From NCBI RefSeq assembly GCF_004745575.1, contig NZ_RPEM01000001.1:372001-436000 (forward strand): a DNA stretch of 64,000 nucleotides, written 5' to 3'. Positions 7,372-15,275 of the stretch are shown here, piece by piece; the first letter of the stretch is position 1; each line of letters starts with the position of its first letter. The notes under the pieces were generated by a model. The model did no database searches and was not told the DNA's origin. It saw only the letters and a program-made list of their open reading frames with translations. Made by a program: the position numbers and the translations under genes. Source of the stretch: Pseudotabrizicola sediminis. Lineage in GTDB: Bacteria > Pseudomonadota > Alphaproteobacteria > Rhodobacterales > Rhodobacteraceae.

Positions 7372-8550
7372 CTATTCCCCCTGCACGCCGGTCTGGCCTT
7401 CGGCACCTTGCGTCCGCTCAATCTCGCGCCAGCGCGCCACATTGGCGTTGTGCTCCTGCAGCGTCACCGCAAAGGCATGGCCCCCGGTGCCATCGGCGAC
7501 AAAGAAGATGTAATCCGTGCTGTCCGGGTTCAGCGCCGCCTCAATGCTCAGCCGCCCCGGGTTGGCGATCGGCGTGGGCGGCATGCCGTCGATAACATAG
7601 GTATTATAAGGCGTTGCACGCCGAAGTTCACTCTGCCGGATGCCACGCCCCAACACGCCCTGGCCCAGCGTGATCCCGTAAATCACCGTCGGGTCGGTCT
7701 GCAACCGCATCCCAAGTTCCAGCCGGTTGACGAACACACTTGCTACCTGGCGCCTTTCTTCCGCGACCCCAGTTTCCTTTTCCACGATCGATGCCATGAT
7801 CAGCGCCTTCTCGGGCGTGTCATAGGGCAGACCATCCGCCCGGGCCGCCCAAAGCTCGGCCAGAATGCGCTCCTGCGCCGTGGTCATCCGTGCCAGCAAC
7901 GCCGCGCGATCAGACCCTTTGTCCACCTCATAGCTGTCAGGGGCCAGAGACCCCTCGGGCGGCACCTCTGCCACCTCACCAGTCAGGAAATCAGCCCGCT
8001 TCAGCGCCTCAGTCACCTGCCAGCTGGTCACACCTTCGGCCAAGGTCACGCGGAACCGCAGATCGGGCTCTTCCACCACGTCGACATAGGCCTGCGGCAA
8101 AGCCTCCACCGCCGGATCGAACTTCACCACCTCGACATAGCGGTTGGTCGTCGCATCCAGCTCGCGCAACACCACATCAGCGGCATTTACCCCGATGCGG
8201 AAGTTCACCTCACGGCCACAGGTCGATTGTCCGCCCTCGGTCAGCGATGCCAGCACATCCACCATCGACGCGCCCGGCGGCAGCAGGTAACTGCCGAATT
8301 TCAACAGCTGCGCCTTTTCGGAGTAATCCGCGCCGATCCGGAAGATCCGCGCATCCGACACCGCGCCCTGCGCCTCCAGCGCCCGGCTCACCTGGCTCAA
8401 GGATGCCCCGCGTTCCACCCGGAAACAGATCGCATCGGTCAACGGCCCCGGCCCGGTATATTCCTCCCGCCCCCAGGCCAGAATCCCCGCCGCCACCACC
8501 AGCAGCACAATGAACAGCGTCAGCGCGTTCGAGGCTATGGACCGCCACAT
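7372..8550 (-). CDS. mltG: Endolytic murein transglycosylase MltG
   Basis: This 392-residue YceG/MltG-family enzyme cleaves nascent peptidoglycan glycan strands at the inner membrane and is thought to set their length. An N-terminal membrane anchor (residues about 8-27, LTLFIVLLVVAAGILAW) is followed by a LysM-like region and the catalytic domain with the active-site Glu in the I-V-E-K-E-T-G motif near residue 255. It starts three bases after the fabF stop, so the two are probably cotranscribed; fabF-mltG neighbourhoods are common in bacteria. Intact, normal length. Confidence 0.93.
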   Translation of the reverse strand: MWRSIASNALTLFIVLLVVAAGILAWGREEYTGPGPLTDAICFRVERGASLSQVSRALEAQGAVSDARIFRIGADYSEKAQLLKFGSYLLPPGASMVDVLASLTEGGQSTCGREVNFRIGVNAADVVLRELDATTNRYVEVVKFDPAVEALPQAYVDVVEEPDLRFRVTLAEGVTSWQVTEALKRADFLTGEVAEVPPEGSLAPDSYEVDKGSDRAALLARMTTAQERILAELWAARADGLPYDTPEKALIMASIVEKETGVAEERRQVASVFVNRLELGMRLQTDPTVIYGITLGQGVLGRGIRQSELRRATPYNTYVIDGMPPTPIANPGRLSIEAALNPDSTDYIFFVADGTGGHAFAVTLQEHNANVARWREIERTQGAEGQTGVQGE

Positions 8551-8553
8551 CTC

Positions 8554-9813
8554 TCAGCGCACCTTGCCGATGACAAGGCTGGCATTGGTGCCGCCAAAGC
8601 CAAACGAATTAGACAGCGCCACATCAATCTTGCGATGCCGTGCCACATTGGGTGCCAGATCCAGCTTTGGCGTGACCGCCGGGTTGTCCAGATTGATCGT
8701 CGGCGGAGCCACCTGATCACGAATGGCGAGGATACAGAAAATCGCTTCCACCGCCCCTGCCGCGCCCAGCAAATGGCCGATCGAGGATTTGGTCGAAGAC
8801 ATCGTCGCCCCCGCCGCCGCATCGCCCATCAACCGCTCGACCGCGCCCAGCTCGATGGTGTCGGCCATCGTGCTGGTGCCATGCGCGTTGATGTAATCCA
8901 CATCCGCAGGCACCAGCCCCGCGCGTTTCAGCGCCGCCGCCATGCTGCGATAACCGCCATCGCCATCCTCGGCCGGGGCGGTGATGTGATAGGCATCGCC
9001 CGACAACCCATAGCCCAGAACCTCGGCATAGATCTTTGCGCCACGCGACTTTGCGTGCTCGTATTCCTCCAGCACCACACAGCCGGCACCTTCGCCCATG
9101 ACAAAACCGTCGCGGTCGGCATCATACGGGCGGCTTGCCTTTGTCGGATCATCACCGCGCTTGGTCGACAGCGCCTTGCAGGCGTTGAACCCGGCGATCC
9201 CGATTTCCGAAATCGGGCTTTCGGCCCCGCCTGCCACCATCACATCGGCATCGTCCAGCATGATCAGCCGCGCCGCATCGCCAATCGCATGCGCCCCGGT
9301 GGAACAGGCCGTCACCACTGCATGGTTCGGCCCCTTGAAACCAAAGCGGATGCTCACCTGCCCCGACACCAGATTGATCAACGCGCCGGGGATGAAGAAG
9401 GGCGAGACCCGCTTGGGCCCCTTTTCCTTGATCAGCACGGCGGTTTCCGCAATCGTCGACAACCCGCCGATGCCCGACCCGATCATCACACCGGTGCGTT
9501 CGCGGTCTTCATCGGTCTGTGGCACCCAACCGGAATCGCGCACCGCCTGCGTTGCTGCCGCCATACCGTACAGGATGAAATCATCGACCTTGCGGCGGTC
9601 TTTCGGCTCCATCCAGTCGTCCGGGTTGAACGTGCCGTCTGTGCCATCGCCCAGCGGAATTTCGCAGGCATATTGCGTCACCACGTTGCTGGCATCAAAC
9701 CGCGTGATCGGCCCGGCCCCGGATTGCCCGGCGATCAGCCGGCTCCAGGTTTCCTCGACCCCGCAGGCCAAAGGCGTAACCATTCCCAGACCCGTCACCA
9801 CGACACGACGCAT
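8554..9813 (-). CDS. fabF: Beta-ketoacyl-ACP synthase II (FabF)
   Basis: This 419-residue condensing enzyme elongates acyl-ACP with malonyl-ACP in type II fatty acid synthesis. The Cys-His-His catalytic triad is visible: T-A-C-S-T-G near residue 168, N-A-H-G-T-S-T near residue 309 and S-S-I-G-H-L-L-G near residue 345. The N-terminus MRRVVVTGLGMVTPL is classic. The gene heads a probable fabF-mltG transcript. Acyl carrier protein, its usual upstream neighbour, is not adjacent here. Complete. Confidence 0.96.
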   Translation of the reverse strand: MRRVVVTGLGMVTPLACGVEETWSRLIAGQSGAGPITRFDASNVVTQYACEIPLGDGTDGTFNPDDWMEPKDRRKVDDFILYGMAAATQAVRDSGWVPQTDEDRERTGVMIGSGIGGLSTIAETAVLIKEKGPKRVSPFFIPGALINLVSGQVSIRFGFKGPNHAVVTACSTGAHAIGDAARLIMLDDADVMVAGGAESPISEIGIAGFNACKALSTKRGDDPTKASRPYDADRDGFVMGEGAGCVVLEEYEHAKSRGAKIYAEVLGYGLSGDAYHITAPAEDGDGGYRSMAAALKRAGLVPADVDYINAHGTSTMADTIELGAVERLMGDAAAGATMSSTKSSIGHLLGAAGAVEAIFCILAIRDQVAPPTINLDNPAVTPKLDLAPNVARHRKIDVALSNSFGFGGTNASLVIGKVR

Positions 9814-9910
9814 ACGATCTCTCCCAAGCTCCAGCAGGCTATCGCGCCTGATACACGCGGGCCATCATCAGCGCAACCGCCGGGGCAGTCGCGTAAGGTT
9901 TACCGGCGGA

Positions 9911-9950
9911 ATGGGGGGCCAGCCCCCACCCCCCGGAATATGTTTCGACT
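9911..9950. repeat. Rhodobacterales-type intergenic GC hairpin repeat (copy 1)
   Basis: A G6-CCA-G-C5 hairpin followed by a C-run and GGAATATG lies between fabF and the next gene. It has the same layout as the copy at 15209-15256 (G-run, short loop, C-run, C-run, GGATATTT). Such elements recur in intergenic DNA of this order; function is unknown. Confidence 0.55.
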
Positions 9951-9958
9951 GGACATGA

Positions 9959-11011
9959 TCAGACCGGCAGCACCAGCCCATCCCGCCGCGCACTTTCTTC
10001 GGCCCGGTCCAGCAGGCGCTGCAACACAGCACCGCGTGCAAAATCCGGGATCGCCGGCGCCCCTTCCCGGATCGCCGCGATGAACCGCTCATAAATCGAC
10101 GGTGTGGGAGGGCACTCCACCTCGGTCCAGCTTGCGGTCAGACGGTCTGTTCCGGTGCAGGCGTACAACCTGCTGACATGGTTATCCGACCGCACCTCCA
10201 GCCCCCCCAGATCGCCGAAAATCCGCAACCGAAGGTCGTTCAAATGACCACTGGCAAAGCGCGTCGCATGCACCACACCCAAGGCCCCGCCCTCCAGCCG
10301 GATCTGCATCGTGGCAGAGTCATTGGCATCCAGCGTATATTCACCGATCCGGCCATCCGGTACCTTGTCAAAGGTCGCCAGCCGGGCCGAGACATCCACC
10401 GCCGCCTCGCCCGCGATGAAGGTCGCAAAATCGAGGATATGTATCCCCACATCCCCCAGCACCCCTTTGGACCCATGCGCCGAAGACAGCCGCCACAGCC
10501 ATTGCGGTTCGGTCGACCATTCGCCCCAGGCGGGCTGCGTCAGCCAGCTTTGCAGGTAGGACGCCTCGAAATGGCGTATCTTGCCAATCGCCCCTTCGGC
10601 CACCATCTGCGCCGCCCGCTGCAGCGCCGCGCCGTTGCGATAGGTCAGGTTTACCATATTGACCACGCCCGCCCTCGCCGCCGCAAGGGCCATGGCCTCG
10701 GCATCCGCCGCATTGGTCGCCAGCGGCTTTTCGCACAGCACATGCTTGCCCGCCGCCAGCACCGGGATCGTGGTGGCAAAATGCGCGCCATCTGGTGTCA
10801 CATTGGTCACCGCATCGAACCCGCCCCAGGAAAGTGCATCAGCAACCGACGCAAAGCCATTGGCAATATTGTGTTTTTCGCAAAACGCGGCCAGCTGCGC
10901 GGGCCGTGTATCCACCCCCGCGACCAGGTCAACCCCGTCAATGGCGGCAAAGCCTTCGGCATGGTTGTTCGCCATGCCGCCGGTGCCGAGGATCAGCAGG
11001 CGGACCGTCAC
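9959..11011 (-). CDS. Gfo/Idh/MocA-family oxidoreductase (ThuB-like)
   Basis: This 350-residue NAD(P)-dependent sugar dehydrogenase has an N-terminal Rossmann fold (G-T-G-G-M-A near residue 9), the family's C-E-K-P-L motif with the conserved catalytic Lys near residue 94, and a C-terminal substrate domain with the G-V-L-G-D-V-G-I-H motif near residue 188. It overlaps the thuA-like gene by four bases (ATGA). In Sinorhizobium thuA and thuB together act in trehalose/related disaccharide catabolism via keto-sugars; the same pairing suggests a similar sugar or polyol pathway, but the substrate cannot be read from sequence. Confidence 0.85.
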   Translation of the reverse strand: MTVRLLILGTGGMANNHAEGFAAIDGVDLVAGVDTRPAQLAAFCEKHNIANGFASVADALSWGGFDAVTNVTPDGAHFATTIPVLAAGKHVLCEKPLATNAADAEAMALAAARAGVVNMVNLTYRNGAALQRAAQMVAEGAIGKIRHFEASYLQSWLTQPAWGEWSTEPQWLWRLSSAHGSKGVLGDVGIHILDFATFIAGEAAVDVSARLATFDKVPDGRIGEYTLDANDSATMQIRLEGGALGVVHATRFASGHLNDLRLRIFGDLGGLEVRSDNHVSRLYACTGTDRLTASWTEVECPPTPSIYERFIAAIREGAPAIPDFARGAVLQRLLDRAEESARRDGLVLPV

Positions 11012-11793
11012 CGGAACCCCTCCTCACCGTCATGATGCAGACGCGGCCCGCGCTCGGTAATCGGCTCCAGCGCGCGCTCCACCGGCACATTCGGAGCCGC
11101 CGACGCATCGGCCAGCCGCGCCGCCGGGTTGTGCGCCCATTTCACCGCGTTCAAGATCACCCGCTGCACATGCGCGTTGTGATAGGTCGGATAGGTTTCA
11201 TGCCCCGGGCGGAAGTAAAACACCGACCCCGCCCCGCGCTTGTAGGTCAGGCCAGAACGGAACACCTCGCCGCCCTGAAACCACGACACGAACACCGTTT
11301 CCATCGGTTCGGGCACGCCAAAAGGCTCGCCGTACATTTCCTCATTCTCAAGCTCGAAATGATCGGGCAGCCCCGCCGCAATCGGATGGTTGCGGCTGGT
11401 CAGCCAGATCCGCTCGCGCTCGCCCGCCTCGCGCCAGCTCAGGTTGCAGGGCGCGCCCATCAACCGCTTGAACGGCTTGGCGAAATGCGCCGAGTGCAGG
11501 AAAATCGCGCCCATGCCGGACCAGACCGCATCGCAGACTCGGTCGACCACAGCATCGGCCACATCGCCATGCGCCGCATGGCCCCACCAGATCAGCACAT
11601 CCGTCTCGGCCAGCTTGGCCGCCGTCAGCCCATGCTCGGGGTCTTGCAGCGTGACCGTCGTGGCCGTCACCTCCGCATCGGTGTTCAGCGCATCGGCAAT
11701 CGCCGCATGCATGCCGTTCGGGTATATCCCCGCCACGACCTTGTTTTCCCGCTCGTGTACGTTTTCACCCCAGACCGTCACCCGGATCGCCAT
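11008..11793 (-). CDS. ThuA-family protein (trehalose utilization)
   Basis: This 261-residue ThuA domain protein has a class I glutamine-amidotransferase-like fold. Landmarks are V-W-G-E-N-x-H-E near the N-terminus, the W-W-G-H-A-A-H-G-D-V motif near residue 69 and the Y-F-R-P-G-H-E-T-Y-P motif near residue 205. ATG 11793 follows a GGGAGG site six bases upstream; the longer reading to 11844 is rejected. It forms a two-gene operon with the oxidoreductase. A perfect LacI-type palindrome lies 48 bases upstream, so the operon is likely controlled by a sugar-responsive LacI-family repressor encoded elsewhere. Confidence 0.88.
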   Translation of the reverse strand: MAIRVTVWGENVHERENKVVAGIYPNGMHAAIADALNTDAEVTATTVTLQDPEHGLTAAKLAETDVLIWWGHAAHGDVADAVVDRVCDAVWSGMGAIFLHSAHFAKPFKRLMGAPCNLSWREAGERERIWLTSRNHPIAAGLPDHFELENEEMYGEPFGVPEPMETVFVSWFQGGEVFRSGLTYKRGAGSVFYFRPGHETYPTYHNAHVQRVILNAVKWAHNPAARLADASAAPNVPVERALEPITERGPRLHHDGEEGFR

Positions 11794-11840
11794 GGCGATT
11801 CCCTCCCTTGCATGCCTTGTCATCCGCGCCTTAGCACGTT

Positions 11841-11854
11841 CCAAAGCGCTTTGG
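11841..11854. promoter_or_regulatory. Predicted LacI-family operator
   Basis: CCAAAGCGCTTTGG is a perfect 14-base palindrome with the central CG and the AAGCGCTT core typical of LacI/GalR-family operators. It lies 48 bases before the thuA-like start, in the promoter region of the thuA-oxidoreductase pair. Confidence 0.7.
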
Positions 11855-12191
11855 CAGTGGGCTCCATCCGGTCTGCAATGCCTTGCTGCCTCAGATCGTC
11901 GGCTCAGCCAAGTCTAGCCAGCGGGCCAGCCATCGACACTGCGATACAGGGTTGCTACGCGTGCACCACATATCAGTCGCGCTACTGTCGGCCAGACTGG
12001 TGGCAGGCAGAGCCAGATCACGCCCGGACCCTGATGGCCCGGTTCTGACGCGACAGCAACACTGCCCCGCAAAAGGCGGTGCTGACTGCAGAAAGCCGGC
12101 AGGAACTTCCCTCGCGCCCCTTGCAATTTGCCACCGCACCCCAAAGTGATGGCCACGACAAAGGCCGCAAGGCACCAGCGAGGACGCCATT

Positions 12192-13106
12192 TTGACCTAC
12201 ATTTTGTTCTGCATCGGGCTTGTCGCCCTGTTTCTGGGCGGCGAATATCTGGTGCGTGGGGCATCCAACATTGCCCGCCACTTCAACCTTTCCCCGATGG
12301 TGATCGGCCTGACCATCGTGGGTTTCGGCACCTCGGCACCCGAGCTTCTGGTGTCCGTTCAGGCCGCCCTTGCCGGTCAGCCCGCCATTGCCATCGGCAA
12401 TGTGCTGGGATCGAACATCGCCAATATCCTGCTGATCCTTGGCACCTCGGCTGTCATTGCGGCGCTGATGATCCCTTTGGGCAAGGTCTGGCGCGACCTT
12501 GGCATCATGCTGGTGGCCACCGCCGCCCTGTGGGTCATGCTGCTGGATGGTGTGATCTCGCGCGTGGACGGGGTGATCCTGCTGGTGGGTCTGGCGATTT
12601 TCATGGTGATGGCCTTCGTGCTGGGCAAGGAAGAGCCCGATCTTGACGCCGCCCCCCCGGCAGGCATGCCGATGTCCATCGCGCAGACTCTGGGCGGTCT
12701 GGTGGTGCTGGTCATCGGCGCGCGGCTGCTGGTCGACAGCGCCACGCTGATCGCGCAATCCTTCGGCGTGTCCGAGGCGGTGATCGCCCTGACCGTCGTC
12801 GCCATCGGCACCAGCCTGCCGGAACTGGCCACCAGCGTGATCGCGGCCCTGCGCAAGCAGACCGAAATCGCGGTCGGCAACGTGATCGGGTCCAACATCT
12901 TCAACATCTTCTCGATCCTCGGCATCACCGCCCTGATCACCCCGATCCCCGCCGATCCGCGCTTTGCCAGTGCCGATATGCCATGGGTTGCGGGCACCGC
13001 GATCTTGCTGGTGCTGTTTGCTGTTGTGCTCAAGGGCATCCCCCGCATCGCAGGCGTGGCCTTGCTGGCAATCTATGCCGGATATGTTGGGCTGATGATG
13101 ACCTAA
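12192..13106 (+). CDS. Calcium/sodium antiporter (CaCA family, YrbG-like)
   Basis: This 304-residue inner membrane exchanger has two homologous halves, each carrying the CaCA alpha-repeat: G-F-G-T-S-A-P-E-L near residue 45 with G-N-V-L-G-S-N-I-A-N near residue 73, and A-I-G-T-S-L-P-E-L near residue 202 with G-N-V-I-G-S-N-I-F-N near residue 229. These form the ion sites for Na+/Ca2+ exchange. About ten membrane segments are visible. The best start is TTG 12192, preceded by GAGGA at a good distance; no in-frame ATG is available near. It stands alone, with a GC-rich hairpin after its stop. Confidence 0.92.
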   Translation: MTYILFCIGLVALFLGGEYLVRGASNIARHFNLSPMVIGLTIVGFGTSAPELLVSVQAALAGQPAIAIGNVLGSNIANILLILGTSAVIAALMIPLGKVWRDLGIMLVATAALWVMLLDGVISRVDGVILLVGLAIFMVMAFVLGKEEPDLDAAPPAGMPMSIAQTLGGLVVLVIGARLLVDSATLIAQSFGVSEAVIALTVVAIGTSLPELATSVIAALRKQTEIAVGNVIGSNIFNIFSILGITALITPIPADPRFASADMPWVAGTAILLVLFAVVLKGIPRIAGVALLAIYAGYVGLMMT

Positions 13107-13119
13107 GCCGTGCGACGGC

Positions 13120-13143
13120 CCGCGACTCAGCCCAAAGTCGCGG
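13120..13143 (+). terminator. Hairpin after the antiporter gene
   Basis: CCGCGAC (13120-13126) pairs with GTCGCGG (13137-13143) 14 bases after the antiporter stop. No T-run follows, so it may be a weak or Rho-assisted terminator. Confidence 0.4.
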
Positions 13144-13247
13144 CGGATTCCACTGAATATTTGCATTAGTTTCCCCCAAGCGGGGCAAAACGTAAGAAAA
13201 AACCAAATTTAGCCGGTCCCTGCGACATATTGTTTGTCTTTTTGCGG

Positions 13248-13276
13248 TTGACGCCCCCGGTGCGCCACCATAGTTT
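13248..13276 (+). promoter_or_regulatory. Predicted sigma-70 promoter of the ilvB leader
   Basis: TTGACG (13248-13253), 17 bases, TAGTTT (13271-13276). Transcription would start near 13283, about 20 bases before the leader peptide ATG. Confidence 0.6.
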
Positions 13277-13305
13277 GCCTTGCGTAGAGCTTTGAGGGGG
13301 CGGCC

Positions 13306-13353
13306 ATGCTGCACATTCTCGTACTTGGGGGTTTTTGGCGCATGGGCCGGTAA
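13306..13353 (+). CDS. ilvB leader peptide (attenuator control)
   Basis: A 15-residue open frame, MLHILVLGGFWRMGR, starts 8 bases after a GAGGGGG ribosome binding site. Five of the first seven residues are branched-chain amino acids (Leu, Ile, Leu, Val, Leu). It lies between a good promoter and a strong terminator, directly upstream of ilvB, which makes it a ribosome-stalling leader peptide reporting charged Leu/Ile/Val tRNA. Too short for gene finders. It is predicted, not shown to be translated. Confidence 0.8.
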   Translation: MLHILVLGGFWRMGR

Positions 13354-13405
13354 CGGTTGACCATAACAGGTTCCCATGCGCCCCCGGAAACCCCGGGGGC
13401 TTTTT
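13327..13405 (+). promoter_or_regulatory. ilvB transcription attenuator (antiterminator/terminator)
   Basis: Terminator: GCCCCCGG (13380-13387), loop AAACC, CCGGGGGC (13393-13400), then TTTTT. Competing antiterminator: GCGCATGGG (13338-13346) pairs perfectly with CCCATGCGC (13373-13381), extendable by GGGG (13327-13331) with the following C-run. A 1:2-type pairing of GGCCATGC (13302-13309) with GCATGGGCC (13340-13348, one bulge) is also present. Ribosome stalling at 13309-13326 would leave 13338-13346 free and favour readthrough. Confidence 0.82.
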
Positions 13406-13446
13406 GTTGCGATCAGGCCAGACTGGCACAGGCGGAGAAACAGACG

Positions 13447-15201
13447 ATGACACAGTCAATGACAGGCGCACGGATGGTGGTGCAAGCGCTCAAGGATCAG
13501 GGCGTCGAAGTGGTCTTTGGCTACCCCGGTGGCGCGGTTCTGCCGATCTATGACGAGATCTTTCAGCAAAACGATATCCGCCACATTCTGGTGCGCCACG
13601 AACAGGGTGCCATCCACATGGCCGAAGGCTATGCGCGCTCGACCGGTAAGGTCGGCGTGGCGCTGGTGACTTCGGGTCCCGGGGCCACCAATGCGGTGAC
13701 CGGCCTGGTCGATGCGCTGATGGACAGTATTCCCATCGTGGTGCTGACCGGTCAGGTGCCCACCTTCGCCATCGGCACCGATGCCTTTCAGGAGGCGGAT
13801 ACGGTAGGCATCACCCGGCCCTGCACCAAGATGAACTGGCTGGTGAAAGACACCGCCAAACTGTCGGAAACCATCCACCTGGCCTTTCACGTCGCCCGCT
13901 CGGGCCGCCCCGGCCCGGTGCTGATCGACATCCCCAAGGATGTGCAGTTCGCCGATGCCCATTATGTACCACGTGAGAAGATCAAGCCAAGCCATTACCA
14001 ACCCAAGGTAAAAGGCGATATCGAGCAGATCACCCGTCTGGTCGAAATGATCGAAACCGCTGAGCGTCCGGTGTTCTACACCGGCGGCGGCGTCATCAAC
14101 TCCGGCCCTGCCGCCAGCCAACTGTTGCGCGAACTGGCGGAAGCCACCGGCTTTCCCGTTACCTCGACCCTGATGGGTCTGGGCGCCTATCCGGCATCGG
14201 GCAAGAACTGGCTGGGCATGCTGGGGATGCACGGGTTGTATGAGGCAAACCTGGCGATGCACGGCTGCGACCTGATGATCAACATCGGCGCGCGGTTTGA
14301 CGACCGCATAACCGGCCGCATCAAGGATTTCAGCCCGAATTCTCGCAAGGCCCACATCGACATCGACGCATCATCAATCAACAAGGTGGTGCATGTCGAT
14401 GTGCCGATCCTGGGCGATGTCGGCCATGTGCTGGAAGACCTGCTGCGGATCTGGAAATCGCGGGGCCGTAAGGTCAACAAGGCGGGTCTGGCGACCTGGT
14501 GGAAGCAGATCAACGAATGGCGGGCAGTGAAATGCCTGACCTACAAGCCATCGTCCACAATCATCAAACCGCAATACGCGCTGGAACGTCTGGAAGCGCT
14601 GACCAAGGGGATGGACCGCTATATCACCACCGAGGTCGGCCAGCACCAGATGTGGGCGGCGCAGTTCCTGGGGTTCGAAGGGCCGAACCGCTGGATGACC
14701 AGCGGGGGCTTGGGCACCATGGGCTATGGCCTGCCTGCCAGCATCGGCGTGCAGATCGCGCATCCCGAGGCACTGGTGATCAATGTCGCCGGTGAGGCGT
14801 CATGGCTGATGAACATGCAGGAAATGGGCACCGCCATGCAGTTCCGCGCGCCCGTGAAACAGTTCATCCTGAACAACGAACGCCTTGGCATGGTGCGCCA
14901 GTGGCAGGAATTGCTGCACGGCGAGCGCTATTCGCAGTCTTGGTCCGAGTCGCTGCCCGATTTCGTCAAACTGGCCGAAGCCTTTGGCTGCAAGGGCATC
15001 AAGGTCAGCGACCCCAAGGATCTGGACGACGCCATCATGGAGATGATCCGCTATGATGGCCCGGTGATCTTTGACTGCATGGTCGAAAAGCACGAAAACT
15101 GCTTCCCGATGATCCCATCGGGCAAGCCGCATAACGAAATGCTGCTGGGGGATGATGACACCCAAGGTGTGATCAACGCCAAGGGCGCCGTGCTGGTGTG
15201 A
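13447..15201 (+). CDS. ilvB: Acetolactate synthase large subunit
   Basis: This 584-residue ThDP enzyme makes acetolactate/acetohydroxybutyrate, the first common step of Val, Leu and Ile synthesis. The N-terminal ThDP pyrimidine domain holds the catalytic Glu in R-H-E-Q-G-A near residue 55 and the G-P-G-A-T-N motif near residue 80; the central domain follows; the C-terminal ThDP/Mg domain reads G-E-A-S near residue 446 and N-N near residue 474. The usual G-D-G-S has Glu and Ala instead of Asp and Gly (see findings). A GGAG site precedes ATG 13447. Regulated by the upstream attenuator and cotranscribed with ilvN. Confidence 0.95.
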   Translation: MTQSMTGARMVVQALKDQGVEVVFGYPGGAVLPIYDEIFQQNDIRHILVRHEQGAIHMAEGYARSTGKVGVALVTSGPGATNAVTGLVDALMDSIPIVVLTGQVPTFAIGTDAFQEADTVGITRPCTKMNWLVKDTAKLSETIHLAFHVARSGRPGPVLIDIPKDVQFADAHYVPREKIKPSHYQPKVKGDIEQITRLVEMIETAERPVFYTGGGVINSGPAASQLLRELAEATGFPVTSTLMGLGAYPASGKNWLGMLGMHGLYEANLAMHGCDLMINIGARFDDRITGRIKDFSPNSRKAHIDIDASSINKVVHVDVPILGDVGHVLEDLLRIWKSRGRKVNKAGLATWWKQINEWRAVKCLTYKPSSTIIKPQYALERLEALTKGMDRYITTEVGQHQMWAAQFLGFEGPNRWMTSGGLGTMGYGLPASIGVQIAHPEALVINVAGEASWLMNMQEMGTAMQFRAPVKQFILNNERLGMVRQWQELLHGERYSQSWSESLPDFVKLAEAFGCKGIKVSDPKDLDDAIMEMIRYDGPVIFDCMVEKHENCFPMIPSGKPHNEMLLGDDDTQGVINAKGAVLV

Positions 15202-15208
15202 TTTCTTG

Positions 15209-15256
15209 CTGATAACCCCGGGGGCTTTGCCCCCGGACCCCCAGGATATTTGTGAA
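15209..15256. repeat. Rhodobacterales-type intergenic GC hairpin repeat (copy 2)
   Basis: CCGGGGGCTTTGCCCCCGG forms a perfect hairpin in the ilvB-ilvN gap, followed by ACCCCCAGGATATTT. It shares layout with the copy at 9911-9950. No T-run follows, so it should reduce rather than block readthrough into ilvN. Confidence 0.6.
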
Positions 15257-15275
15257 CAGATGAAAGGGCAGGCTC

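Noticed and set aside
7408-10083. An 891-codon open frame on the plus strand opposite mltG and fabF
   Set aside because: It is a frame shadow of two strongly conserved minus-strand genes in high-GC DNA; the translation is rich in Arg, His, Pro and Gln without any family pattern.
12018-13166. A 382-codon minus-strand frame opposite the antiporter
   Set aside because: Low-complexity His/Asp/Gln-rich shadow of a clear CaCA-family membrane protein.
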